Assembly (NCBI GenBank): GCA_963575745.1
Contig: CAUYUJ010022551.1
Span: 15,001 to 65,000, forward strand
Direction of reading: 5' to 3'
From: Prorocentrum cordatum
Taxonomy: Eukaryota > Sar > Dinophyceae > Prorocentrales > Prorocentraceae
Length of the DNA stretch: 50,000 bases
In this document: in pieces, positions 18,860 through 28,953 of the stretch
Layout of the letters: each line of letters begins with the position of its first letter
Position numbering within the stretch: the stretch's first letter is position 1
The notes under the pieces: model-generated
Told to the model about the DNA's origin: nothing
Seen by the model: only the letters and a program-made list of their open reading frames with translations
Database searches by the model: none
Translations under genes and position numbers: made by a program

Positions 18860-20095
18860 GCGTGGTCCCCGACTCCGCTGAACCTCCCAGAGCCAACGAA
18901 AGTGGCGACGATTGCGCAGTTTGCAGCATACCAGGGAGCAGCGAGGTCTCCAATGGGTGCGCGTGGCCCCCGAGTCCGCTGGACCTCTCAGGAGCCCACG
19001 AAAGTGGCGCCAGTTGCGCAGTTTGCAGCCAGCCAAGGAGCTGCGAAGTCCCGTCTGGGTGCACGTGGCCCCCGACTCCGCTGGACCTCTCAGTTGCACA
19101 CGACAATGGGTGCTCGTGCCCCCTGACTCCGTTAGACCCCCCAGGAGCTCAAGCCATTCAAGGAGCAGCGAGGTCTCGGCTGGGTGCGCGTATTCCGTGA
19201 CTCCGCCGTGCCTCCCAGGAGCCCACGCAAGTGGCTTCAGTTGCGCAGTTTGCAGCCAGCCCAGGAGGTGCGAGGTCTCGGCTGGGTGCGCGTCCTCTGT
19301 GACTCTGCCGTGCCTCCCAGTAGCGCACGAGAGTGTCGCCAGTGGCGCAGTTTGCAGCCACCCAAGGAGCAGTGAGGTCTCGGCTGGGTGCGCGTGCTCC
19401 GTTACTCCACCGTGCCTCCCAGGAACCCGCGCAAGTGGCGACAGTCGCGCAGTGCGCAGCCACCCAGGGAATTGCGAGGTCTCGGCTGGGTGCGCGCACT
19501 CCGGGACTCCGCCGTGCCTCCCAGGAGCCCGCGACCGTGTCGCTAGTTGAACAGTTCGCAGCCACCTTGGCTGAGTGTGCGTACTCCGTGACTCGGCCGT
19601 GCCTCCCAGGAGCCCACGACAGTGGCGCCAGTTCCGCCGTGCGCAGCCACCCAAGGAGCAGCGCGATCCCGTCTGGGTGCGCGTACCGCCGTGCCTCCCA
19701 GAAGCCAACGAAAATGGCACGGGTTGCACAGTTTGCAGCCAGCCAAGGAGCGGCGAGGTCTCGGTTGGGTGCGCGTCCTCTGTGACTCTGCCGTGCCTCC
19801 CAGAAGTCAACGGAAGTGGCGCCAATCTCGCAGTGCGCAGCCACCCAGGGAGCTGGGAGGTCTCGGCTGGGCGCGCGCACTCCGCTACTCCGCCGTGCCT
19901 CCTAGGAACCCACGCAAGTGGCTACAGTTGCGCAGTGCGCCGCCACCCAGGGAGCTGCGAGGTCTCGGCTTGGGGCGCGCACTCCGCTACTCCGCCGTTC
20001 CCAGGAGCCCACGCAAGTGGCGACAGTTTCGCAGTTCGCAGCCACCCAGTGGGGGCAACGAGGTCTCGGCTGGGTCCGCATACTCCAACCCGAAG
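18860..20095. repeat. 102-bp tandem array (34 codons per unit)
   Basis: AGGTCTCGGCTGGGTGCGCG recurs at 19171, 19273, 19375, 19477 and, after degraded units, at 19756, 19858, 19960 and 20061, spaced 102 bp (one 101). Divergent units extend left to about 18860. Since 102 is a multiple of three, frames are preserved: the minus strand is open for 343 codons (18797-19825) with a 34-residue period containing GRHGGVTE and AHPAETS, and the plus strand is open for 213 codons. No known repeat-protein signature such as PPR or TPR fits. Confidence 0.9.
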
Positions 20096-20169
20096 TCCCC
20101 AATTTGCCCCCCATTCCCAGTAGGGGGGGTCGTCGGGAAACATTGAAACAACATATGTGGAACCCGTAC

Positions 20170-20213
20170 CCGCCCCAACCAGAAATTCGGGTCTTCGGGT
20201 TCGGTTGGGGTGG
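20170..20213. other. Imperfect hairpin
   Basis: CCGCCCCAACCAGAA pairs with TTCGGTTGGGGTGG across a 15-nt loop with one bulged A. No adjacent element ends recognised. Confidence 0.5.
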
Positions 20214-20267
20214 TCTGGTAGGTAGTCAGGGGGGCGCAATGCCACTGCACGGACGGTAACGCATAGA

Positions 20268-20462
20268 GTGCAAGACCGCCGCGCTACGTGCTACAGTGCG
20301 GGCAGCTGCGCCTGCGATGCTCTTGGGGGAACTGCTGCAGTGCTCGACGCGGCCACGGTGCAATTGAAAGCCTCGCTTGCACCCGTTGCTGCTTCTGGGA
20401 AGGTGCGGGCCTTCTCTACAGATGTAAGGCCAGCGCCTTCTAAGAAGCGGGGGTGTTTCTAA
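20268..20462 (+). CDS. Hypothetical 64-codon ORF or terminal exon
   Basis: An open frame, not low-complexity, with GGTAAVLDAATVQLKASL and a basic tail ending APSKKRGCF before the stop. No ATG at its beginning, so it would have to be a 3' exon. The family is not recognised; a Cys near the C-terminus recalls lipidated tails, but that is weak. Confidence 0.15.
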   Translation: MQDRRATCYSAGSCACDALGGTAAVLDAATVQLKASLAPVAASGKVRAFSTDVRPAPSKKRGCF

Positions 20463-21200
20463 GACGCGTCCCCCCTCCCCCCTTTGCGCGCCACCAAGAG
20501 ACTTGGCACCGCTCGGACGTGTGCATTTTTCCTTCGGCGAGGACCATCGAGGAGCATCCTTGATCATGTGACGAAAAAACCACGCACGAAACCGCAAAAC
20601 ACAACACAGGGAATGGACGTCCGAGCGATGGCCAGGAGAGGCTGGCGCTCGCTATGACATTGCCTTACACGCCTTTGAGCTCCCCATCGGCCACTCGCAC
20701 GAGGCCCTCGCCCTCGGCGCCGCGCACATTCGGCTCGGACTATTCCAGCAGTCAACGCGGACAGCCTGCGGGGTCCTCAGAGTGTGGCTCTCTCCGTGGG
20801 GCGGGCCCGCTTCGCCCGAGCCCTCCGTCGCCCGAGGTCCGCTCCGCCCGAGGCCCGCTCCGCCCGAGGTCCGCTCGGCCCACCGCCGTCCCCTGGCCGT
20901 GGTCGTCGCTGCTCGTGGCCGGCGGGCCCGCGCGCCCGCTTCCGTGCCCCGCCCGCCTGACCTGCCCGTCAGGCGCCGCCCCCCCTCAGCCCGCCCGCTG
21001 CGGCCCGCTCGCCCGACCCGCCCGCCGGCGAGGCTGCCCTCAGGCGAGGCGGGCATCTTGCAGAGCGTGAATCACCCACCCCGCTTTCGCTTCCAGGCAA
21101 AACCAAGTCATACCACGCGCCTCCTCGCCAAGCGGCCTGACCAGTACAGGCCGTAGTTTGGCATCGTTCGGTATCTCTTGGAAGCGAGGGTGGTCAAAAG
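20463..21200. other. GC-rich spacer, no gene recognised
   Basis: 20810-21060 repeats GCCCGAGGTCCGCTC- and CCCGCCCG-type motifs. Overlapping open frames on both strands are a composition effect. Confidence 0.4.
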
Positions 21201-21255
21201 CGAGGTAGGTTTGTTTTCCCCCTAATCTTTGGAGTCCCGAAACGGTGCGGTGACA

Positions 21256-21383
21256 GACCGTGCGGTGACCTCGAAATCCCCCCAGACTTCACCGCACGGT
21301 CCGTCAGCGCACGGTTTTGGGACCTCGGGTGCCCCAGTCGCCCGAGACGTCCTCTGAGGACGACCCGAGTCCCAAAACCGTGC
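21256..21383. other. Cluster of two strong inverted repeats (cruciform-prone)
   Basis: GACCGTGCGGTGA (21256-21268) pairs perfectly with TCACCGCACGGTC (21289-21301). Immediately next, GCACGGTTTTGGGACCTCGG (from 21309) pairs with CCGAGTCCCAAAACCGTGC (to 21383) with one bulge. Both stems share the CCGTGCGGTGA word, which also recurs at 21382. Confidence 0.8.
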
Positions 21384-21466
21384 GGTGACCCCGAATCCCC
21401 ACCGACACCACACGGTGTGGCCACCATCCTGTTTGGGGGCCCCCGATCATGTGGCAAAGCTGTTCT

Positions 21467-21541
21467 CCAGCGAAGCGAATCTCTGGCGAAGCGAATCTCC
21501 AGCGAAGCGGACCTCCAGCGAAGCGGACCTCCAGCGAAGTG
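21467..21541. repeat. 17-bp tandem repeat
   Basis: CTCCAGCGAAGCGGAC and close variants, about four and a half copies. The GCGAAGCGG word also flanks the right ends of the neighbouring TIR elements. Confidence 0.85.
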
Positions 21542-21548
21542 TTAAATC

Positions 21549-21675
21549 GGGCGTGCACCTCTACAGGAGGAAGATTCAATCTAGGAATATGTTTTCGACT
21601 ACTTTTGATTTTGTTCAGCATGTCTTGACAATTTGTCATGTTTCCTCCAACATCCGCCTGTGGGAGGACATGCCC
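21549..21675. mobile_element. AT-rich TIR element, copy E3
   Basis: GGGCGTGCACCTCTACAGG at the left and CCTGTGGGAGGACATGCCC at the right, with an AT-rich interior. More diverged TIRs than E1. The right flank GACCTGAGCGAAGCGGG is shared with E4. Confidence 0.6.
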
Positions 21676-21783
21676 GACCTGAGCGAAGCGGGCCCCCGCG
21701 AGAAGCGGGCCCCATGGCGCAGCGGTGTCCGCCGCCGCAGCGGGCCCCGGCGAGAAGCGGGTCGGGGCGGAGCCGTCCTCAGG

Positions 21784-22063
<280 letters not shown>

Positions 22064-22696
22064 GACCTGAGCGAAGCGGGATTCGGGCGAAGCGACCAAT
22101 CAGGGGCAACGATAGGGGTGGATAGGCATAGGGGGGAATGCATCGACCCCCAGCAATCTCCCATTGATCGCCGATGGTGGTCTGATAGCCCCAACCCGCC
22201 CAGGAAGGTGCGGATTCACTATCGGGGCCTATCGCCGATCTATCGGCGAGGTATCGCCGATTCTAGGTCGATGCATCCCGCCCCATGCCAGTCCCCCCCT
22301 TTGTCGTTGCCCCTCGACCAGTGCGTCAGCAACCCGCACGCTCGTTTGGAAGTTCGCGCGGGGGAGGGCGGTTGTTTTTCAGAGTGCGGATCTCGCCGTG
22401 GCGCCGCGCACGTCCGCCTGAGCGTTGTCGAGCGTCTGCACACACGGAGGGCGCATGGACCCGAATTTGTTGGTCTTGAGCTCCGAGGTTCCAGTCTGCT
22501 TTGGCCCTGATCGCCAGAACGAATTTCGAGCGACGGCGCAGGTGCCGCAACTGGAGGGCTCCCACGCGCCGCGCTCTGGGAGGCGAGACTCGTTCGGCGC
22601 TTCGCTGGCCTGTCGGGCACACACTGCCTCGCTACTTGTCTGGGTGCTCGAAGTCATTTTGGGATGTGGTCCGTAAGTCCGGCAGGGACAACATAC
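22064..22696. other. Spacer with no confident gene
   Basis: 22085-22290 has repeated CGATAGGGG, ATCGCCGAT and TATCGGCGA words. 22330-22680 is open on both strands but unrecognised. Confidence 0.4.
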
Positions 22697-22845
22697 ATCT
22701 TCCGAGCATTTTCTTTTGGGTGGAGGGCAGAGGGTGAAATCTGAAATGCCGTTTCGGTTGATCTTCGAGGCTGAATCTGCAAAAGGTGAATCACAAGACG
22801 GATTAGTCTTCAAGGTGCAAGAGCCCATCTGGATCCCACCCTGAG
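22697..22845. mobile_element. Short interspersed element beginning GAGCATTTTCT
   Basis: The left end GAGCATTTTCTTTTGGGTGG is shared with 16566-16615. The interior AAGGTGCAAGAGCCCATCTGG resembles 18050-18075, where the mirrored AAAGAAAATGCTC end survives. Together the three loci suggest a TIR element of about 150 bp whose right TIR is degraded in this copy. Confidence 0.45.
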
Positions 22846-23148
22846 CCCTCCACCGGGGCCGAACGATGGGGGGATAAGGGATAGGGAAAGGGGGGGTTAC
22901 GAAATTTGCTGCATGTAGCTGGTTTCGGCCCCGCCGCTGGGCCCATTCCACGATACATGGGCGCCTCCCGGCGCCATGCGCTGGGAAAGTCAGCTACGTG
23001 AGCCGATTCTCTAACCTACCCTTTGCTATCCCCCCCTTTCGCTCCTAATTCTTCGTCCAGAATCCGCCTGCAGGAGGACACGCCCGACCTAACGCAAGGG
23101 GGGAAGGGTTGCGGTGCGGACTTCTCCAGACCAGGCGGGCGGACCCCT
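22846..23148. other. Spacer with a solo right end of the AT-rich TIR family (E5)
   Basis: AATCCGCCTGCAGGAGGACA then CGCCCGACCTAAC (about 23061-23094) is the family right end. No matching left end is found in the preceding 200 bp. Confidence 0.55.
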
Positions 23149-23468
23149 GGTGATCGTTTTCTTATTCATTGTTATACCGATCGGTGCGGGCCCTCGCACC
23201 CCCTACCCCCCCCCATGGAGTAGATCCTGGCCGTTTTTGGCGCCTGTTTCGAGCTGGTGGAGTCTCCCCCATAAGACGCACTGCTGCAAACAGTCGCATT
23301 CAGCAGGTGATCGTTTACTTATTCATCGTTTTGCCGATCGGCGCGGGCCCCCGCTCCCCCCCCCTCCCCCCGCCCCATGGAGTAGATCTTGGCTGTCTTT
23401 GGCGCCTGTTTCGAGCAGGTGGAGTCTCTTCCATAAGACGCACTGCTGCAAAAAGTCGCATAAAGCAG
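23149..23468. repeat. Tandem duplication of about 160 bp
   Basis: GGTGATCGTTT at 23149 and 23306, and TAAGACGCACTGCTGCAAA near each end. The two copies (157 and about 163 bp) are about 85 percent alike by eye. They lie immediately 5' of the RT and stay in its frame. Confidence 0.85.
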
Positions 23469-23555
23469 AGGTCCGGAGCCAGATCCCCCCCTCCCCCCCT
23501 CTCCGCCCAATGTCGAAACGCCCAACAAGGAAACGCCCAGGCCAGGGCCTCTCTC

Positions 23556-25760
23556 CGTGCAGGCTCCGCACCTGGTCCGGATGGGGTCCCTCCAGACGTG
23601 TATTTGTCTCTTCCTTGGACTGCTCTTTTGCACGTGTGGCGATTGTTCCGTGATCGAGTTGGGTTTCCTGACTCTGGCGATTCGTTGTATTGGAAGGTGG
23701 TGAGCTTCGTGGGCATACCAAAAGAGAGATTCATAACTGATCTTGGTGATTTCCGCTGGATTGGTAAAACTTCTGTATTGCAGAGATGGTATATCAAGGC
23801 AGTGCGACCGTCCTTACTTCCTCAATTACGTCCTTGCGCTGTCCGCACGTACGGCTTCAAGCGAGGATGCCGTCCTGAGGATGTTTCCGGGTTGGTCCAA
23901 CAATTGTTCTTTCTAGCAGACGTCTGGGGCTTGTCGCTGCACTGTGCTGCTCAAGACGTAGCCGTTGCCTTTCATTCAATGAAGCACAGCTCCATGCCTA
24001 CAGCCTTGGCCGCCCGGGGGCTGCAAGGGGGCAGCGTGGCTATTCTCATGCGCGAGCTCACTGTCGTATCTGCTGTTTTGGAGATCCCGAGCGCTGGAGT
24101 TACCAAGATGTTCCCTTACACCCGTGGAGGCAAACAAGGGGCGGTGGAGACGACAGATGTGTGGAATTCTCTCATCGAATTTAGCATGGAGCCTTTCATT
24201 CCGTCTTGGCGTGCTCGGGGCTTCGGCTTCCACCTGGGGGAGGAGGAGTACACTCACGCAGTCAGGGCGGACAACATATGTTTGTGCTCTTCACGGGAGT
24301 CTGGCATCCGCACTATGACACAAGAGTTCAAAGACGCACTGGGTACGCATGACTTACGCTGGAAACAATCTTCCTTGCAGTGCTTGTCGGCCAGAGGCCG
24401 GCCCTTTGATCCACCTCTGGCTGTTCATCAACATGGATGCCGACTCGTCTATGAGAACGTCGGGAGCATGCCAGTGCTCGGGACTTGCGTCGACAGCGTC
24501 GGCGCGACAACCACGAGCATGGAACATCGACTTTCGGCCTCAGCAGGGCCCTTCTACAAGCATCGCCACATTTTCGTTTCCAAGGCCACTGAAATATTAG
24601 CTTCAAGCATGGCTTCGAGCACCGTCGACTTCTGCAGCATTTGGTTCTTCGACATGGCATCTGAACCAAACGCTGCTACGCCGTGTCCGATCGTAGGAAT
24701 TGGACCACGTACGTCGCATTTTGAAGTGGAGGCGGAGACCAGAAGAAGGGCAGGCGAGCTACATGCAATGAACCGCTGCCCAAATGCACCGATGGTTCGA
24801 AACATGTTTCGTTGAACCTATGCACATACGTGTCCTGGAAGCTGTCATCAAAACCGCATGTTTGGATCATTCTCGACACAGTAGCCAGCTTTCCATGGCG
24901 CGGCGATTCTGCGACGCGCTCGAATGGCAGACCCTCCGCTCCATGAGTTCTGTAAGCCAGCGACGGCGAGAAGGATTGGTGCACGGATCCCGCGGCGCAG
25001 TGCGATCCCATTGGGATGCCCCTTTCTGCGTCGCTTTCGGTCTGCATTGGCGGAGTATGCTGCACACCTGCGACGCCCTTAATGACTGGATGAAGCACTT
25101 CAGGAAATTCGCGGAGACCTTGTGCGCAGCCTGGCATCTCCCCCAATCATCCAATCCCGCTGGTCCAGGTGCAGAGTGGCTTGGAGAAGAACGCGCTGCC
25201 CACGCGATGGACAGCGTATCCTCTTTGTGCCGGCACCCAACTGATGAACATTGGGACCACGGTGGGCGACGAATTATGATCCGGGTTGGTAACCAAACAA
25301 TTGCCGATTTGGTCAACGGACACGCGGTGCTGACAGATGACTCATACCGTCCGGCTTTTGTGCGGATTCTCCGCAACCTGGCTGCTCTCTCAGGGCGGGG
25401 TTGGGGGCCCCAAACCACGACAGCCAACGTCGTGCAGTGGCAGCCGCGCCGTCACAACAATGTAGCCGACCACATTGCAAACCACGTCCTCGAGAGCAAG
25501 GTCTCGTGCCGTCCAGAGCAACCCATCGCGTCTCATTCTCTGCTGCGACGGCGGGTTCTCGTCTGGCATCGGAGCCTCTGCATGCGTTCTCCTGGACATG
25601 AATGACGAGAGCGGCGCCCTAATGGCTACCGCGGGTGCATACCTCCAAAGCTGCAAGAGCGCCTTCGAGGCCGAGGTCGTCGCCTTGGACACGGGTCTGA
25701 GAGCTCTTCTGAACGCCTTCTCGTCGTCCTCCTCCTCCTCTGCCGGCCCTCTCCGGCCCC
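23556..25760 (+). pseudogene. Non-LTR retrotransposon: reverse transcriptase followed by RNase H, two frameshifts
   Basis: Frame one (23556-about 24800) reads APGPDGVPPDVY, then FVGIPKER, LGDFRWIGKTSVLQRWY, RTYGFKRGCRPEDVSG, AAQDVAVAFHSMKHSSM (block A, Asp in QDVxxAF), YTRGGKQGAVETTDVWNSL and HAVRADNICLCSS. The last is the catalytic block: related dinoflagellate elements carry [W]ADN where most LINEs have YADD, and here Trp is Arg. Frame two (about 24790-25500) carries the connection region and ends WQPRRHNNVADHIANHVLES. Frame three (about 25529-25725) is RNase H-like: LILCCDGGFSSGIGASA with the first catalytic Asp, then SAFEAEVVALDTGLRAL with the Glu. Order and spacing are those of a dinoflagellate LINE lacking its 5' endonuclease. 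Two frame changes make this copy inactive unless they are sequencing errors. It is the plausible class of enzyme for the retrocopy downstream. Confidence 0.7.
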
Positions 25761-26266
25761 CCCCCTGTGGTTCCAGCGGTTTTACATGGCGCTCATCGCC
25801 GCCAATCTGTCTCTGGAGAGGTATAGCGCAGGCAGTCCATGGACTCGAGCCGAAGTCTGAAAGAAAGAAGGAAACGTTCACCTTTAGTCGACCTGGGCCC
25901 CACAGCCCCGTAACACCCGATATGGGGCTATGGGCATTCTTCCCCGTGGATGCATGCCACCTTTGCCATTGGCAGCGCGGTCTCGGCAGTGCCCTTGGCT
26001 TGCAGGATGCGGTCTGCTGTCGGACAAGTACGTGGCTCTGTTCCTGTGAGCTGGGTCACCCTGCGTCAGTGGGTCACCAGAGGTAGTGCCTCAACCCGTG
26101 AGCGCCGTGCCTGGGACATTTTTCGCACGCCTGCAAGCGGCCGCAGTCTACAGTCTTCCAGTGTATTTTTTTGGTGGTCACCTGATGTCCTTGTAGATGG
26201 GCGTCGCTGCTCCAGTCGGCTTATCGGCTGCCTGGGCGCCCTCCCAGAACCCCCCGCAAACAACTT
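25761..26266. other. Spacer between the LINE and the spliced-leader site
   Basis: May include the LINE 3' UTR. A frame with FYMALIAANLSLERYSAG directly after the RNase H (25773-25850) may still belong to it. No other feature seen. Confidence 0.4.
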
Positions 26267-26288
26267 TCCGTAGCCATTTTGGCTCAAG
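26267..26288 (+). other. Dinoflagellate spliced-leader (SL) sequence embedded in genomic DNA
   Basis: The 22 bases match the known dinoflagellate trans-spliced leader in full: T, then CCGTAGCCATTTTGGCTCAA, then G. In an SL RNA gene the leader would be followed directly by a GT donor and an intron with an Sm site; here it is followed by CCTCTGGG, so it is not an SL RNA gene. The best explanation is a relict leader left by re-integration of a processed mRNA, a process described for dinoflagellates. It lies 61 bp upstream of an ATG. Confidence 0.9.
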
Positions 26289-26349
26289 CCTCTGGGCTCG
26301 TGCTGCCCCCCCCCTTGGCCCGGCATTCGCTGCGCGTGAGCGCGCCAGG

Positions 26350-28953
26350 ATGTGGAGCCCGAGGGGCGGCTCGGGCCGTGCCGGCAGGGGCCCGGCGGCG
26401 GGTGCCACGAGCCCTCGCCGCGCCAGCCCCGCGGCGCGAAGTCTCGGGGCACGCCGCAGCGCAGCCCGCGCGGCCAGCGCAGCAGCCTCGCGCGCAGCTC
26501 CCCGCGCAGCCCCCCAGGGCAGCTCCCCGCTCCGCGCAGCCCCCCGCGCGCCCCCCCGCGCGCCCACCCCGCGCGCCCCCCCGCGCCCCCCCCCGCGCGC
26601 TCCCCCGCTCCCCCCCCCGCGCAGCGGGCGTGGCCGCATGGCTTGGTATGGTCCTTTTGACGATGGGACGGACCAGCTGCTCAAGGGCTGCTCTGGGGCT
26701 CTGACTAACGATCGAGACGGCATCTACCTATGACGCTTCTGTCGAGGATGGGCGCAGCAGAAGCCGGCGCATCAGCGACAGACCAGCCGTGCACCGTGCA
26801 GGGCCTGAGGCGACCTGCTAATCGCACCCCGAGGGCAAAAAGTACGCTGCGTCGCTGGTGCTGGTTGGGGGCGCAGTCGTGGTTTTGCTTGGCGCCCTGG
26901 TGATCTATAGACGCGCAGCAGCGCCGGCAGAGCTCAAGCGCGCCGACAGATCGGGGGGCGCACCCTTGAGGAACCGATAGGGCGCGGCCATCGCCAACGT
27001 GGCGGCGGCGCGGCCTGACGCGGCAATGCCGGACAGGATTGTCGCGCCAACGGGGCGCAGCGCTGCCGCAGGCGAGTCGGTGGACCCCGATGTCCAGGGC
27101 GGCAGTGGCGGCAGTGGCGCGGCGATGGTAGGCGCGGCAGCAGCGGCTTGCGCGGATTCCAACGGGGTCGCAACGACTCCAGACGCGGCGGCAGTTACGG
27201 TCGGGAAGGTTTCTACTCCGGCGATGCCAGGTGTGGATGCGATGGTTGGCGAGGGCTTAAACGGGATCGCAGTGATGCCAGACATGGCGGCAGTAACGAC
27301 TGAGAGGGCCGCCATTCCAGCCCCCGCCCCAGTCCCGCCGCCGCCTACCACTCCGGCTCCCGCCCGAGCTCCAGCTCCAGCCTGCTGCAGCATCCGCGCC
27401 AGTTCCGCCGCCGCCTTGCGCGATCTCGGGGGAAAGCTGCCACGAGCTGCCGCGTCGGGGCAGGCGAGCAGTGTTGCGAGAAGAGCGCCGGGGAGGCGGC
27501 GTGCAGGGTAGAGTGTCGTGCTGGCCCAGACGTGTCCGCCTATCTCGAACGATCGATCTGGTCCTGTCTGGAGCTTGGGCAGCGGGCGCCTGGCCGGGCG
27601 ACGAAGGTGAACTGGGCGGGCATGCCTGTGCAAAGTTGGGCGAAACAGTACTGCTCCTCGAGTAAGGGCAACTGCCAGAACGCCAGGTGCTGCAGCGAGG
27701 AGGGCATGCAGTGCTACTCTAAAGGACAAGTCACTGGCCCAGTGCAAGTCCTCCTGCATGCCAGGCCCAGACTTGACCGACGTCGACGGGGTGAGTTGGA
27801 GCTGCGAAGAGATCGGGCCACGCGCGCCCGGGATTGTCTTGGAGCCGAGTGCCGCGAGCCTGGTGGTGCCAGCATGGGCCTGGGCGCAGTGCTCGGTCAG
27901 TGGCGAAAATTGCAGCTTGACAAAGTGTGGCAGTCAGGATGGCCACCAGTGCTATTCCAAGAACCAGGGCTGGAGTTCCTGCAAGCCGGACTGCGCGTCT
28001 GGGCCCCTGCCGGAGGACCGTGCGGACGAGAGTTGGTTTTGCCGCGCCCTGGGGCCCAGGGCGCCAGGCCTGGCGGAGACGCTTCCCGTGAGGCGGGGGT
28101 CTTTCCTGGATGTCGGTGGCCTGGGAGTTGGCGGGGGCGCGCGCGTCAGCTCGATGAGATGCAGGCTTGGCGTCGCGAGGGCGATGGGCGTCAAGATGAG
28201 CGAGCTGGGGGTGGGTGGGTGAAGTTCGTGGTGAACGTCGGCGACTCCTTCCAAGACAACGGCGTCCTCGGCAGGGGCGACGAGAAAAGGGGCAAGGCGT
28301 GGCGCTGGATCCACAGCGAGCGGCTCCGCAGCGTTCCCTGGCACAGCGTATACGGGGACCGCGACTGCCGCTCGGGCCCATGCGCGTGCGTCGACGTGGA
28401 GGCGAAGTGCGCGCAGGTGAACTACGACGAGCAGAACCTGGAGTACTTTCAGATGCCTGGCACCAGCAACTTCAGGGCCTTTCCAGACATGGCGATCGAG
28501 ATCGTGGGCCTGGACCCCTGGGAGAGGGCCAGGGGATCTGGCCTTCGGGGAGTGCGCGCGGAGCGGCTGCGTCGCCAAGTGCGTCCGCGTCATCGGGAAT
28601 CGCACCCCGGGGGCACTGGGCCTCTTCTTCATCCGCGCAGGGGGGTGCACGGCCAAGTCGCTCGTGGTCTTCTCCCACTGCCCGATGGATACTTCGTCGG
28701 TCCCCCCGACTTCCTCGGGGCTTTGTCGGACAACTCCAGGCGCGACATCACATATTTCGGCGGCCACCGCCGCGGCGTCGACGACGCCGGCGCCGTCTCC
28801 ATCGAGCCGAACAAGTACTGGGTCGTCGGCGAGGGCGGCGACGAAAGCTGCGACGCGGATCGGCAGCAAGGGTTTGTCGTCGGGGAGATCGCGGGCGACA
28901 GTTCCATCGCGACCTACACAGTCTTCATGGACGGAAGGCGCTGCTCTTCCTGA
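26350..28953 (+). pseudogene. SL-headed retrocopy: membrane-anchored, Cys-rich-module metallophosphoesterase
   Basis: Read across frames, the parts are: ATG at 26350, or more likely 26638 (MAWYGPFDDGTDQLLKGCSG); a basic stretch; a transmembrane helix ASLVLVGGAVVVLLGALVIY (about 26846-26905); an Ala/Pro-rich spacer (26981-27390); three Cys-rich modules (about 27405-28075) of the form C..SGENC...KC...G.QCYSK....C...C, each ending W[SF]C..[LI]G[PQ]RAPG; then a calcineurin-like phosphoesterase with FVVNVGDSFQDNGV, VPWHSVYGDRDC, VVFSHCPMD, DITYFGGHRRG and a stop at 28951-28953. This architecture implies a secretory or plasma-membrane phosphatase with an outside catalytic domain. Damage: in-frame TAA (26819) and TAG (26978); frame changes near 26705, 27446, 27723, 28520 and 28690; GNHD is GDRD and GHxH is GHRR, so metal ligands are lost. 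28080-28215 is noncoding-looking and could be a retained intron. A functional gene with sequencing errors is less likely. Confidence 0.6.
26380..26625. repeat. CCCCGCGCGCCC-type GC-only low-complexity tract
   Basis: Nearly pure G+C, with GCAGCCCCCCGCGCGCC-like units. Within the presumed 5' UTR or N-terminus of the retrocopy. Confidence 0.8.

Noticed and set aside
18860-20095. Pentatricopeptide or TPR-like gene, given the 34-residue period
   Set aside because: The repeat lacks the helical hydrophobic pattern and conserved positions of those families and is Cys/Pro/Arg/His-rich.
26267-26288. An SL RNA gene
   Set aside because: The leader is followed by CCTCTGGG, not by a GT donor, and no Sm-like AT-rich site follows within a typical SL RNA length. 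A relict in a retrocopy fits better.
26905-27759. Ala-rich 284-codon minus-strand gene
   Set aside because: The plus strand carries the TM helix before and the Cys-rich modules after this segment, so it is best read as the spacer of that gene. The minus frame has no recognisable domain.
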